Shown here: positions 45,158-55,988 of the stretch, piece by piece
Position numbering within the stretch: the first letter of the stretch is position 1
Layout: each line of letters opens with the position of its first letter
Program-made: the position numbers and the translations under genes
Notes under the pieces: generated by a model
The model's database searches: none
Told to the model about the DNA's origin: nothing
What the model saw: the letters and a program-made list of their open reading frames with translations, nothing else
DNA from: Thelonectria olida
Taxonomy: Eukaryota; Ascomycota; Sordariomycetes; Hypocreales; Nectriaceae
Length of the DNA stretch: 64,000 nucleotides
Direction: 5' to 3'
NCBI GenBank assembly: GCA_020736575.1
Contig: JAGPYM010000011.1
Span: forward strand, 1,116,001-1,180,000

Positions 45158-47038
45158 ATGAAGGTCTCTGAATTCGCCGTCCTGCTTCCCGCCGTCTTTA
45201 CCGGAACTGTCACAGCCTGGAACGACACCTTCCTCTTCGTTGACCCTTCCAAAGCCAAATGTGACGATCCGTACCTCAACGACGCGAACTCGGCTGCCAG
45301 CGATCGCTGGAGAGCAGCCGGCGCGCCTGGGGCGTTGAATGCCGTGACTTGGATGTGGAACATCAATCAGTCAGACACCGTCAACCCAACCCGTCTTAAG
45401 TACACCGAGTATGTCAGCAACTACTTCAACGGGGGCGACTTGATGATTTGCGGCAACATGGGCGACGGGCCGTGTCAGCATACATTCCAATGCGATGAGC
45501 TCAACCAGCCAGCCGGGTATGTATCAATTAGAACATAGCACGAAGATCAAATACTGATATGCGGGTGGAGATTTCTAATTCTCAACTCGTTCGTTGGACT
45601 ACACATAGTAAGTCTACGGTCCCTCTTCACAATTGATAAATGCCTGTAGTACTGATATAGACTTCGGCGTTCAGTTCCAGCGAAACATCTACGAGTCCAT
45701 CCAAGGCGCTATGAATCAAATGAAGTATTCCTTGGACAAATTCCAGGACACATTCTCCCCTGCTGTGGAGCCAGAGAAACAGGGGTGGTTGTTGGATTTC
45801 ATGAACGGCATCACAACCATCGTCGGTCTTGGGTCCGCATTCGCCTTCAACATAGGTAACATTGAACCATGGAAAAGACCTGGAGTTACAGCTAATTCAT
45901 GAATAATGTAGGCCTCAAGGCCACCGCATTTGCTGCGAATGCCAATGCATATGCCATGGCCCAGGAAGGCACCAATCTGGGCATTGGGTTCGTCTTGGGC
46001 GAGGTCAGAGCCCATCTACCTGCGTACATCTACTCCTGTCTTTGATATTGAGACTGTATTTTCTAACATGCTTACTCGGCAGTCCTGAGGATATCATCAA
46101 AGGCGATCTTTCCACCGTTATGGGCGGCATCTTCGAGAAATGGCTTGATGCCCAGTTTGAGTTTTTGCGCCGCCTGTTCTCCGGCACTCTGGAGACTCAG
46201 TCCATCCTCGCTGGCCTAGTGTCGAATGGTCTCGCTCTGGACATTACTCGAGACCTTGACCTGGGCGTTTTCGTGAAAGAGGCTCAGAAGCTCATGTATG
46301 GTCAAATGCTGCCTGTTGCGTGGACAAAATCTTCCAAGAGAGTCAAGGCGGAGCCGCTGGCGCTATACCCAATGGTTTTGTAAGTGATTTCTTTTTTATC
46401 TGCGGAAGCACTTGCTTATATGGTCTTGAAAGGATGATCAAAGATGATTGTATCACGAGCGGCGACGACGTACACTGGATGGTCGATTCGGATGACGCCG
46501 ACAAGATCAGTGTTTGCCACGACGGTCACACCTTTTTCGTGGGATACCCTCACTTCAAGGGTTATACAAGCAAGGGAAACCCCAGAGAACTCCGGGTTTC
46601 GGCATTGCCCGGCGGAACCGATGATGAGCTCAACAGTGCCAATTGGGGAGGGATAACCCTAGAGGACATGGTCATTAGGTATGATACATTATTTTGACAC
46701 GCGATAGAGAAACATCAATCTGCTAATTGCATCTCCAACACAGTGTTTACGACGGATTCCGCCTCAATGGCTTCAAGAACGGGTACAAGGCCACCGGACA
46801 GGGCATCAGTATTAACGGAACCACAGCCGATGGCAACACGATTGCTGAACTCGGTGTCCGAACACCCGGTTTCGTGCCGCTGCCTCTCTGCAGCGTGGAA
46901 AGGCTGTGGTACGAAGCCAAGATCCGCAAGGATAAGTATATTCTCTTTACACTGCGCGAAGGGGAGGTTGACACGTTTCCTTGTGGGAGCGGCGAATTGA
47001 CTGCGGATGAGATGGTTGAGTTTGGATGGGCGACTTGA
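45158..47038 (+). CDS. Secreted protein of unknown function, multi-exon
   Basis: Likely exons are 45158-45516, 45571-45607, 45650-45854, 45912-45987, 46083-46379, 46433-46678 and 46744-47038 (about 500 residues). Residues 1-20 (MKVSEFAVLLPAVFTGTVTA) are a signal peptide. The mature part has Cys-containing segments (AKCDDPYLND, LMICGNMGDGPCQHTFQCDELNQPAGFLILNSFVGLH), a hydrophobic Gly/Ala stretch (FMNGITTIVGLGSAFAFNIGLKATAFAANANAYAMA) and a C-terminal domain (DDCITSGDDVHWMVD, VYDGFRLNGFKNGY). All joints keep frame except exon 2 to exon 3, where the good donor at 45608 and acceptor at 45649 are out of phase. Either a boundary is misread or there is an indel. I do not recognise a characterised family. 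Confidence 0.65.
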
Positions 47039-47835
47039 GTGAGTAGATTTGGGGGCTCTGTGATGCCATGGGTAGGTGTGCTGATGCTTGTTGGGGGCTG
47101 GAGGTAGTTAGTAGTTGTATGTTGGATTGCTGATTGCATTCTCTGTTCTTGATCGCGCTGTCAATTATATTTCTTACGTTGCATTGAGCCATTATGAAAT
47201 GATGGCACCACGTTGGGAGTCGGTTACCGTCGATGGTGATGGTGACATGCTTGTGCAATGCCTCTCGAAGACGGCAATTACAGACATAGCCACCACAATC
47301 AATGCCGCGACCCAGTCCAGCCCTATCGACGTTGCTTCGTATCTCGTAATTCCCCCCCGCTCTCCAAACGGATGCCGATCCTTGGTCAGTGGCGCAGAAT
47401 GAACAGCCAAGACAGCCCTGCCAGCGCATCAACAAACTCTTCGGGGACTGCAAGGAGTCTTCAGCGCTGCATTTGTCCCCTTTCGATTGACGTCACAATT
47501 GTCTCCAGCGGCACATATGCCCTGGATCGAGTTTAGCGTCCAGAGCGCCCGACAGGGATTGATCGATTGAGCCCTTCCGCAGCGGGGCTGAAAAGAGGTG
47601 ATGGAAGGGTGCTGCGCCCCGTTGGGACATGTTGGTGAAGGTCAACGAGCGTGACGGCGGTTTGCGATTGTTATAAGTAGAAGGGCGATTTCGCTTTCTC
47701 GAGCCAAGAAACAGAACTCGGCATTCTATATCTCTCATCCTCATTCCAAGACAACAGTGTCAAGTACACGCAAAACAACAAATTCCACTTATCCCACACC
47801 ACCACTTACAACTCCACCACACGTATTCGCACAAC
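47039..47835. other. Intergenic, probable promoter of the downstream gene
   Basis: Contains TTATAAG near 47669 and a CA-rich leader (47757-47835) before ATG 47836. No supported coding sequence. Confidence 0.45.
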
Positions 47836-48549
47836 ATGGACGCTTCACTAGCACCCACCGCCTCCTCCTCAACCTCTTCAATTCCCACCCTCCAAGTCGA
47901 CTTCTCCTGGAAGAAATGGAAAGCCCTCATCACCGACCAGGCAAACCCCGAAGAGCCTCTCTACATTGCCGACTTCATGAAGATCCGATCACCACACATC
48001 ACTATCAAGAACGCCAGCGACGACGCCCTCATTGGCACCGGCACGCTCCATCCCGTTTCCATCAACGCCGACTACGAGCTTCACGGCAGAAAGGGCACCC
48101 TCAAGGCCCTGAAGCGCTTGCACACGTCGTATACACACCTGTCGTACAACTACTCCGACACGGAGACGCCCGTGGCCATGACGTGGGCGAGCGACGCCAG
48201 CTTCAAGACATGGAACTTTATCTGCCTAGATGAGGACCAGCTCCCCGTTGCCAAGTTCTCCGCCAAGCCCTGGGGCGTCAAGAAGCTCGGCATTGTCGAG
48301 TTCATGGGCCCAAAGGCGCATCTTCCCGCGGCCAGAGAGGAGGCCTTGGTCATTGGCATGACGCTGTACTACACGATGATTCTTCGCGTCAACAACATCT
48401 TCAATCTTTTCGGCGCAGTCATTGCCCGGCCCGGGCCGCTGGACAAGGAAGCGGCCGAGAAGGATTACTCAAAGGCTGTGGGTGGCACCAGCCCTCTTCC
48501 TTCGGATGTGTCATCAAAACCGCGAGCAGCTGTTTACGAGATGTCGTAG
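47836..48549 (+). CDS. Conserved-looking fungal protein of unknown function
   Basis: A single exon of 237 residues with no signal peptide. It begins with a Ser/Thr-rich tail, then FSWKKWKALIT and LYIADFMKIRSPHITIKNASDDALIGTGTLHPVSINADYELHG. The second half has PVAMTWASDASFKTWNFICLD, PVAKFSAKPWGVKKLGIVEFMGPKA and MTLYYTMILRVNNIFNLFGAVIARPG. The alternating strands suggest a beta-rich lipid- or membrane-associated fold, but this is inference. The 3' end is 72 bases from that of the convergent Zn2Cys6 gene. Confidence 0.8.
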   Translation: MDASLAPTASSSTSSIPTLQVDFSWKKWKALITDQANPEEPLYIADFMKIRSPHITIKNASDDALIGTGTLHPVSINADYELHGRKGTLKALKRLHTSYTHLSYNYSDTETPVAMTWASDASFKTWNFICLDEDQLPVAKFSAKPWGVKKLGIVEFMGPKAHLPAAREEALVIGMTLYYTMILRVNNIFNLFGAVIARPGPLDKEAAEKDYSKAVGGTSPLPSDVSSKPRAAVYEMS

Positions 48550-48621
48550 GGGGTTTCTTTGATCGGATCGGTAGTTTGATACCCAATGTGCGGATAAATT
48601 ATAGAATAATGATTTCTTTTT

Positions 48622-50215
48622 TCAGCTCCATCCTCTTACGCTCCACAACCCCTGCAAGTCGTGCACAAATGCCCCAGCAACAGAAAACGTCCCTTCAATC
48701 CTTGCAAGAAGGTTTATGATCATGTCCTGCTGCCATCTCTCTCGCGAACGCGCTCCTGCTACCCTCAACGGAAACAACAGAAGCAGAGGGGATATCTTGG
48801 CTTGATTAAGCACCAGTTGGCTCATACCAAGGATGGTTCCCAGATACATCTGAATCTCGTCCTCATTCAACGTCGAAACCAAGGTGCCGAGGTCGTTCCA
48901 GTGTACAATATCGTAATCGAAGACGCCGGAGAGATATACGCTCGTTGCAGCATGGAATATCATGGCCAAGGATGCAAAGTCATATTCTTGAGACTGAGAG
49001 GATGCGTCTGATTCAGGACTTCCTCTCAGAAGCTCGGAATTTCTCTCGCTCCATGTACGCAGGGCTTCCCTTTCACAAAAGCCTTCCATTGCGAGTTCGT
49101 GGGCCAGACTTGTATCGAGTTCAGGCGTTGACCCATCGGCTGTTCCGATGAAATTCTTCGCGCTGCTAGAGTTAGGCGTCGTACTTGAGACTTGTATAAT
49201 ATGTAGGATAGTGAACTTACCGAACGAGGAGGGAAGAACAACGCACAGTGATGTGGAGAAGAGCGTCCAAGGAATGCGGCTTCTTTCCTTCAGTCTTGGA
49301 CTGCAGGTCCATGGAGAGATGGGCCCATTCAGCCTGGGTCAAGAAACTGGGCTCGTTGAAGACAACCGATCTACAAACCTCGAATATCTTAACCTCAGTG
49401 AAGAACCGCTGGCCAGGCCCGAACCGGCAAGCCGCAGGTCCGCTGGCGATCAGTGCCTTGGACGTTCCATGAACAAGATGTTGTATCCAACCTTGTCCTG
49501 AGGAGTCGGTCATGAGCTGAGAGAGGGGTTAGCCGAGTCTCGAGGCAAATGTAATGTAATGTCGAGTTGTCGACTGACCTCAAATAATCCAAGAATCAAG
49601 GTAGTCCACATAACATTGAGCCGCAGCTGTGACTTTTCTGCATTATTCTCAAGGGCAGTCCGAAGACCGGCGACAGAGTGTGTGTACGATGTCAGCGCAA
49701 ATCGATAGTTTTCCGGCCGCGTAGGGCCATCAGTCGACTTCAATCTGACAGCAGCCATGGCGCCTAGTGACAAGATGGCATCTTTAAGAAAACCCGCAGC
49801 GTCAACGCTTCTCGCCATGTCTTTGGTGTCAATGGCAAACACTCCATGCTGGCCAAAGTTGTTATTTTGAAGGAACAAGTCAAAGTAGTAAAAGTAAAAG
49901 TAGGTTGCATCAACTTTCGGGGCCCTTGTCAACTTCGAATTTGCTACATTCTGGCGTGCATAACTTGCGATGGTCTTCTGGGACCCCCGGTCGATTTCAA
50001 TCGGTCGATTGATTTCCCCAGGATCTGGGTAGACGCAGAAGATGGCTCGCTTCTCGCAATGGCTGCATGGCCGGTTTCCAGAGCACTTCTCTTCTTGTTA
50101 GTGTCAGGGGCTGAGGGAGTGCATGACATGAGAGGCGGGTCACCTTGAGGTGGCTGGACGCGCAATGCCGACATCGAGTTCGCTTCTTCCGACGGTCAAA
50201 GGGTCCGAGAGGCAT
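48622..50215 (-). CDS. Zn2Cys6 transcription factor
   Basis: Four exons (50215-50144, 50085-49579, 49516-49221, 49162-48622) give 471 residues. The zinc cluster is split by the first intron and is perfect once joined: C15-x2-C18-x6-C25-x5-C31-x2-C34-x6-C41, preceded by basic DRRKKRTR. The rest has the weak helical pattern of the fungal_trans_2 type regulatory domain (VFAIDTKDMARSVDAAGFLKDAILSLGAMAAVRL, YTHSVAGLRTALENN, LNVMWTTLILGLFE, LMTDSSGQGWIQHLVHGTSKALIASGP). It binds DNA in the nucleus, typically at CGG triplets. It is divergent from the secreted hydrolase gene with a 465-base shared promoter, which suggests local co-regulation. Confidence 0.92.
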
Positions 50216-50680
50216 CTCTTGATTGGGGATATTTCATCTGTTCGCAAGATAATTCTCGAGAGATGTGTAGGAGAATGACTTGGCTTAAACCCATTTTGGC
50301 ACTGATGCGGCGAGATTTGGGCGAGAACTGGACGATGCCTAAAACGGAAATCATCTCGCGAAGCTAAAGCGGACCCTCATTGGAAGGGCGGAGGCTGTGC
50401 TTATTGACACGGAAGCTCTGGTTACTGAGCTTCGGCACTTAATAGTCCTAACGGAATTAAACAGAGAAGCAACTCTGAGAATCGCAACCTGACATATGTC
50501 ATCTCGCTCGAACAAGTCCAAAAAAGGGATCGCTCAATCTTGTAATTGCCCGACGAAACTAACACTGCACGACATGGACATGGACAGAGACAGACAACTA
50601 TATAAACACAACAGGACCAGCGACAATGCCATCTCAATACAACATCTTCACTTCTCACCAGTCTTTACATCCAAATCAAA
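50216..50680. promoter_or_regulatory. Bidirectional promoter between the Zn2Cys6 regulator and the hydrolase
   Basis: 465 bases lie between the two divergent ATGs. A clear TATA box (CTATATAAA, 50599-50607) serves the plus-strand hydrolase. No coding sequence is supported. Confidence 0.5.
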
Positions 50681-51884
50681 ATGCGGCCTTCAATCTTCTT
50701 CCCGTTCTTGGCCGCCGCCGCCAACGCCATCTTGCTTCCCAACCCAACCGGCCAGTTCGGTGTGGCAGTCCGAGTTCATGCCATGACAGACAGCTCCCGC
50801 GTCGACCCGTACTCCCCAGAGAGCGACCGCCACAAGCGAAAGCTCGTCACTTCCGTCTTTTGGCCCGTCGAGGATTCGTCGTGCTCGACCAAACATGTCG
50901 CTTACATGCCTCCCGCAACTGCCGAGTGGTACGGCGAGCAGGCCAGCGCCATGGGACTCAGCAACGACACCTTTTCCGCACTGCGACTCGAGGTTTGTGA
51001 CCTTGTCAAGCCAAAGCCATGTAGCAGTGGCCCAAAGAAGCGCCAATATCCGCTTGCCATCTTCTCGCCTGGGTCTGGAAACTCCCGCCTTATTCACAGC
51101 GCTATGGCCAAGTCGCTTGCTGGCGAGGGTTACGTCGTGGTGACTGTCGACCATCCTTACGATGCCAACATTGTCGAGTTTCCCGATGGAAGCGTTATTG
51201 AGAGTGCAAATATCCCCGAGGAGACTGGCCCTTTGGAGAAGTTGACAAAGGTAAGCAAAAGCCATCCTATCATGTACGTCACTTGCACGACTAACACGGA
51301 ATACCTAGGTCCGAGCCCAAGACATTGCCTTTGTTATTTCCCAGTTCAAGAGCGCTTCATCCCAATCGTCACTTCTCAAAGGACTGCCTGGCCAGATCAA
51401 CTTTGATAGAATCGTCGTCTGGGGCCATTCCCTCGGCGGAGCTTCCAGTGCTGCCGTCATGATGTCTGATTCTTCCATTCGCGCTGGGGTTGACTTGGAC
51501 GGGAGATTCTTCGAGCCCGTCCTCTCCAAGGGACTTTCAAAGCCATTCTTCCTCCTCGGTCGACCCAACCACAACTCGGAAGATGCTACTTGGGCGCAGT
51601 TCTGGAAGCACCTTCGAGGCCCCAAGCTGGAAGCCGAAATCGCGGGAACGGTGCATGGGTCCTACACCGACTTGCCTTTGGTCATGAGTGCCCTGGGTCT
51701 TTCCGACGCGGTCAAGAAGCAACTGGCAACGCAATTTGGCTCGATTGACCCGGAGAGAATGTCCAAGGTTTTGACCAAGACTGTGTCGTCCTTTTTCAAG
51801 TCTGCTTTTGCGGGCAACCCAAAGAAGGTGCTCGAGACTGCGAGCAAGTTTTCCGAGGTGTCTGTGGTCAAGAGCAAGCAGTGA
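50681..51884 (+). CDS. Secreted alpha/beta hydrolase (PAF-acetylhydrolase/lipase-like)
   Basis: Two exons (50681-51250, 51309-51884; GTAAGC...CCTAG, phase 0) give 381 residues. A signal peptide (MRPSIFFPFLAAAANAILL) is followed by FGVAVRVHAMTDSSRVDPY. The oxyanion region YPLAIFSPGSGNSRLI and the strand YVVVTVDHPYD precede the nucleophile elbow GHSLGG (Ser231). The acid is probably in VDLDGRF and the catalytic His in TVHGSYTDLP. This matches the platelet-activating-factor acetylhydrolase-like branch found in fungi, which cleaves short acyl esters or cutin-like substrates outside the cell. The substrate is unknown. Confidence 0.9.
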
Positions 51885-52397
51885 ATACGACGAAACAGCC
51901 AAGTTGTCAACTCCTTTCAGGGGAGTTTCGAAACATTTCTTTTGTATTTTTTCCGCGCTGCATCAGATAAGCAGATGGATCATCGTCACTATCGGGCACT
52001 CTGCCGCGCGTCGCTTAATAATCCGAACACCTGGAGGGTCTCATCTGTGCCGACATCCGTGATCGGTGGTTTCTTTGGTGGGTTTTCTTCCTCGGGCGGG
52101 TTTACATAGTTCGATTCAATGTCACATTATTAATCAACTAGGCCATATGCATTTATTTTACATCTGTATCTGTGCCTCAGCCCAATATTTGCCTGATATC
52201 TTTGCCTCAGTCTCATAGGTTTCATAGTATTAAAAGTCGAGTTTGAGCCACGAAAGAGAAAAATGCAATTCATGCTCTTCAATCAGCTTCACTTGCAACA
52301 CGCCGAAGACAACGCAACCAGTCTCTCAAATATTTTACCTAATCGTTGAAATACCTCTATATCTCAGTTCTAACTTTTGGACTCAATCTTGTTCAAA
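51885..52397. other. Intergenic, no gene seen
   Basis: 3' flank of the hydrolase and promoter of the START-like gene. An AT-rich element (AGTATTAAAAG near 52230) may be the core promoter. Confidence 0.4.
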
Positions 52398-52913
52398 ATG
52401 CCTTCCTCTATTATCTGGCCAGAAAAGTACCTCCCCGGCACCACTGACAACTACGTCTCCAACGAGGTCATTGTCAAGGGCATCACGGCCGAGCAGGTCT
52501 GGCCTTTCCTCGCCGACATCACCAAGTGGGAGTCGTACTACAGCAACGTCGGCCAAATCACACCACCGACCTCTGGCCCCGTCTTGGAGAAGGGCAACAC
52601 GTTCAGCTTCTCGACCTTTGGCTTCCCTCCTCTCAACTGCGAGGCTCAAGAGTCTATCAAGCCGACTGTCTCGACCCCCGGCCGCCTTGCATGGCGAGCT
52701 TGGCAAGACGGCGACGAGGACTCGGCATTGGACGTCTATCACGCGTGGATTGTTGAGGATCTCGAATGGGGCGTCGTCCGCATCTTGACGCAGGAGTCTC
52801 AGATTGGCAAGCCGGCGGCTGGATTGGCTGTGACGAAGCCGAACCCCATGTTGAACGGACACCAGGATTGGCTTGACGGATTGGTCAAGACTACCAAGGA
52901 GAGTCAGGCTTAG
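52398..52913 (+). CDS. SRPBCC/START-like superfamily protein
   Basis: A single exon of 171 residues from ATG 52398. The N-terminal helix and strand (NYVSNEVIVKGITAEQVWPFLADITKWESYYSNV) is the usual opening of the polyketide-cyclase/SRPBCC fold. ISTPGR-like turns, LAWRAW, YHAWIVEDLEWGVVRILTQES and a long C-terminal helix (NPMLNGHQDWLDGLVKTTKES) complete it. The fold binds hydrophobic ligands. No signal peptide is present, so it is cytosolic. It follows the secreted hydrolase on the same strand. Confidence 0.85.
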   Translation: MPSSIIWPEKYLPGTTDNYVSNEVIVKGITAEQVWPFLADITKWESYYSNVGQITPPTSGPVLEKGNTFSFSTFGFPPLNCEAQESIKPTVSTPGRLAWRAWQDGDEDSALDVYHAWIVEDLEWGVVRILTQESQIGKPAAGLAVTKPNPMLNGHQDWLDGLVKTTKESQA

Positions 52914-54035
52914 GTAGATGATGTGTGATGTAGACCTGAGTGGTTGTTCCACGTCTGCCCCCGCCCTTGAACATGTTTTGCATAGGTAGTATCAATGACG
53001 GCATGTTGATGTTGCGGTTTTGGCAACCAATACTCGTACTGGGCTCAATTGACTCAACTTGTATTATGCGTTACTTCCAACTACCTTTCGTGAAGTCTGC
53101 GAGGGGTTGAAATTGTCCCATCATGTAGTGTTATCCGTGTTTGACGCGCTTTGAATCACGTCGTGGGCTCCAGGAGGGGTAGGTACGGAGTAGATACCGA
53201 CTGAGATTATAGAGACCTGCTAGGCGACAGCTGCACCATGGAGGCGACCCAAAAGACCGAATTGAGCGGTTTCAAGGTTAAATTGAGACGGAAGTGCTTC
53301 CCGGCATGGGTCTCAGTCCTATCCTTGGTCTTGACTCACCGCTGTACGGTACCTGCGTTACGAAGCCCAAGCTCATAGGTGAACATGAGACTTGACTTGA
53401 GGTTGCATGTTTCTCGGTGATGAATCCATGCCACGTAAAATTATTCGATATCCCACAAGGTGTAGCGAACTACTCCAATTGGCAACAAATCCAGTCATCT
53501 CGCCGACATTAACCTTTGAATCAACACAGCAGGATTTCTCGATGACTACATTCTCCGGCTTCGGGGCGCTCAGTGGAATGACGATGGCACGATGGCGGTC
53601 CTTGCCACCCTAAAGCCGGGTGACAACGAGGCGGGGGATTAATGGGAAAGGAGCCGGGCCGGTCCGGGAGGAAAGCGCAGAGAAAGTCAATCGAGTATAA
53701 AAGAGAGTACAGTTGCAATTGGAATTACGTCGAGAAGAATTGGCCTCGAAAAGAATATTTGTGGTGATTTGCGACGGTCGAGTCAGGCGAAAGAAACAAA
53801 AGGACAACCAGAGATACTTCAACAACGTCACGTGGCTCATACCTGAGTCATCCAGAAAAAACACGAGGTTGACCCCGCCAAAATCTTGGTGCCCCTCCAT
53901 CCAAAATATCAGGAACGAAGACACAAAACACACACCGCGGGGTAACGAGGAAACGGGACAAAACACCACAACAACATCACGACGATTCCCGACGCGTACT
54001 TACCAGACCAACGAAGAGAATAAACCCTCCCCATC
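52914..54035. other. Intergenic plus long leader of GluRS
   Basis: TATAAAAG at 53696-53703 is the best core promoter candidate, leaving a 330-base leader before ATG 54036. An open frame at 53713-54150 covers this leader and is not protein-like. The rest shows nothing. Confidence 0.5.
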
Positions 54036-55988
54036 ATGGCCTCCTTCGACGCAGAGGCCGTGGCCCCTACTCTCGCCACCGCCGACTTTAAATCTGCCGA
54101 GCCTATCCTTGCCCAGCTCGACAAGCACCTCACTCTGCGAACCTACCTGAGCGGTTACAGCCTGGGCGACGCCGACGAGAAGGTCTGGACCGCCCTGCGT
54201 AACTCCAAGGTTGCCATCGGTCTCGTTCGAAAGGGCGCCTTTGCCAACGTCACTCGATGGTTCAAGTACCTCGAGGAGGCTCACCCCGAGCTCAAGGAGA
54301 AGGCCGCCGGTCCTAAGAAGGGCGGTGACAAGAAGGGTGGCGCCAACTACAACATTGGCCTCACCAACACTGAGAACGGCGTTGTGACGCGTTTCCCCCC
54401 CGAGCCCAGGTAAGCACTTCTAACCCAGCTCTCCATCACCACTCCAGACAGCAGCTAATTCGAATACCACAGCGGCTTCCTTCACATCGGTCACGCCAAG
54501 GCCGCCCTCCTCAACGATTTCTTCGCTAAGCAGGCTACCGATGGCAAGCTCCTCGTTCGATTCGATGATACCAACCCCACAAAAGAGAAGCAGGAGTTTG
54601 AGGATGCCATTCTCAAGGATCTCGAGCTCATGGACATCCAGTACGTCCAGGTCACCCACACCAGCGACTACTTCCAGGAGCTCTACGACATTGCCGAGAA
54701 GATGATCCTCGACGGAAATGCCTACGCCGACGACACCGACCCTGAGGTTCAGAAGGCCGACCGCATGAACCGTCTTCCTAGCAAGCGCCGTGACCGTCCT
54801 GCTGAGGAGAGTCTGGCCATGTTCCGCGAGATGAAGCAGGGCACCGACGTCGGCCGCAAGCATTGCATCCGTGCCCGCATTGAGTACTCGTCGAGCAACG
54901 GCTCCATGCGAGACCCCGTCATTTACCGATTCCCCAACTTCAAGGACAAGGAGCCGGCTCCTCACCACCGCACTGGCTGGACGTGGAAAATCTACCCTAC
55001 CTACGACTTTGCCTGCCCCGTCGTCGACAGCCTTGAGGGCGTCACCCACGCGCTGCGAACGACCGAGTACGCCGACCGAAACGAGCAATACCACTGGTTC
55101 CTCGAGGCCCTTAAGATCCGCAAGGTCTATCTGTGGGAGTTTGCGAGAATCAACTTTATCCGAACTTTCCTTTCCAAGCGAAAGCTCACCAAGGTTGTTG
55201 ACACTGGTCGCGTCACTGGCTGGGATGATCCTCGCATGCCCACTGTCCGCGGTATTTTGCGCCGTGGCTTGACTGTTCCTGCCCTCCGCGAGTTCATGCT
55301 CAAGCAGGGCCCTAGCCGAAACGTGGTCACCATGGACTGGACGACCATCTGGGCCATTAATAAGCGCATGCTGGACCCCGTTGTGCCTCGATTCATTGCT
55401 ATCGAGAAGAAGGATGCCGTCGATGTCACCATTACTGGAGGCCCCGAGGCTTCTTACAAGGAGGAGCGTCCCAAGCACGTCAAGAACCCTGATGTCGGCA
55501 CCAAGCAGGTGACTTTTGGCCCTAAGCTCATCGTTGAGCAGGTCGATGTTGCCACTTTTGGTCAGGACGAAGAGATTACCCTGATGAGCTGGGGTAACGG
55601 TATCGTGCGGGGTCTGGACAAGGCTACTAGCCCGATCAAGGAGCTCCAGCTGGAGCTGCACCTTGCTGGCGACTTTAAGACGACAGAGAAGAAGGTGACG
55701 TGGTTGGCAGCGGATAAGGAGAACTTGGTCGAGGCCGAGCTGTGGGAGTTTGGCTACCTGATCACCAAGGATACTCTGGAGAAGGAGGATAACCTCGACG
55801 ACTACCTAGCTCCCGACACGGCGAACATGGCAGTGGCGTATGTTGACGCCAACATTGCCGAATTGAAGGAGGGCGACTTCCTCCAGCTCGAGCGCAAGGG
55901 CTACTTCCGAGTTGACAAGGCTCTTGGCCAGGGACCCGAGGGACGGGCGGTTTTGTTCAAGGTGCCAACTGGCGGACAAGGGAAATAG
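54036..55988 (+). CDS. Cytosolic glutamyl-tRNA synthetase
   Basis: Two exons (54036-54409, 54473-55988) give 629 residues; the intron (GTAAGC...CCACAG) falls just before the HIGH motif. Residues 1-100 form the GST-like N-terminal domain used to bind Arc1p or other partners (LDKHLTLRTYLSGYSLGDADEKVWTAL). Class I signatures follow: [20 protein letters not shown] (HIGH at 129-132), LLVRFDDTNP, HHRTGWTWKIYPTYDFACPVVDSLEGVTHALR and the KMSKS-equivalent LSKRKL near 359-363. The C-terminal anticodon-binding beta-barrel is present. It charges tRNA-Glu in the cytosol. The sequence is intact and strongly codon-biased, as expected for a highly expressed gene. Confidence 0.97.

Noticed and set aside
53713..54150. 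145-codon open frame overlapping the GluRS start
   Set aside because: Lies in the GluRS leader and overlaps the real start in another frame.
54420..55661. 413-codon minus-strand open frame
   Set aside because: It is the antisense of the glutamyl-tRNA synthetase exon; long antisense frames are expected from its codon bias.
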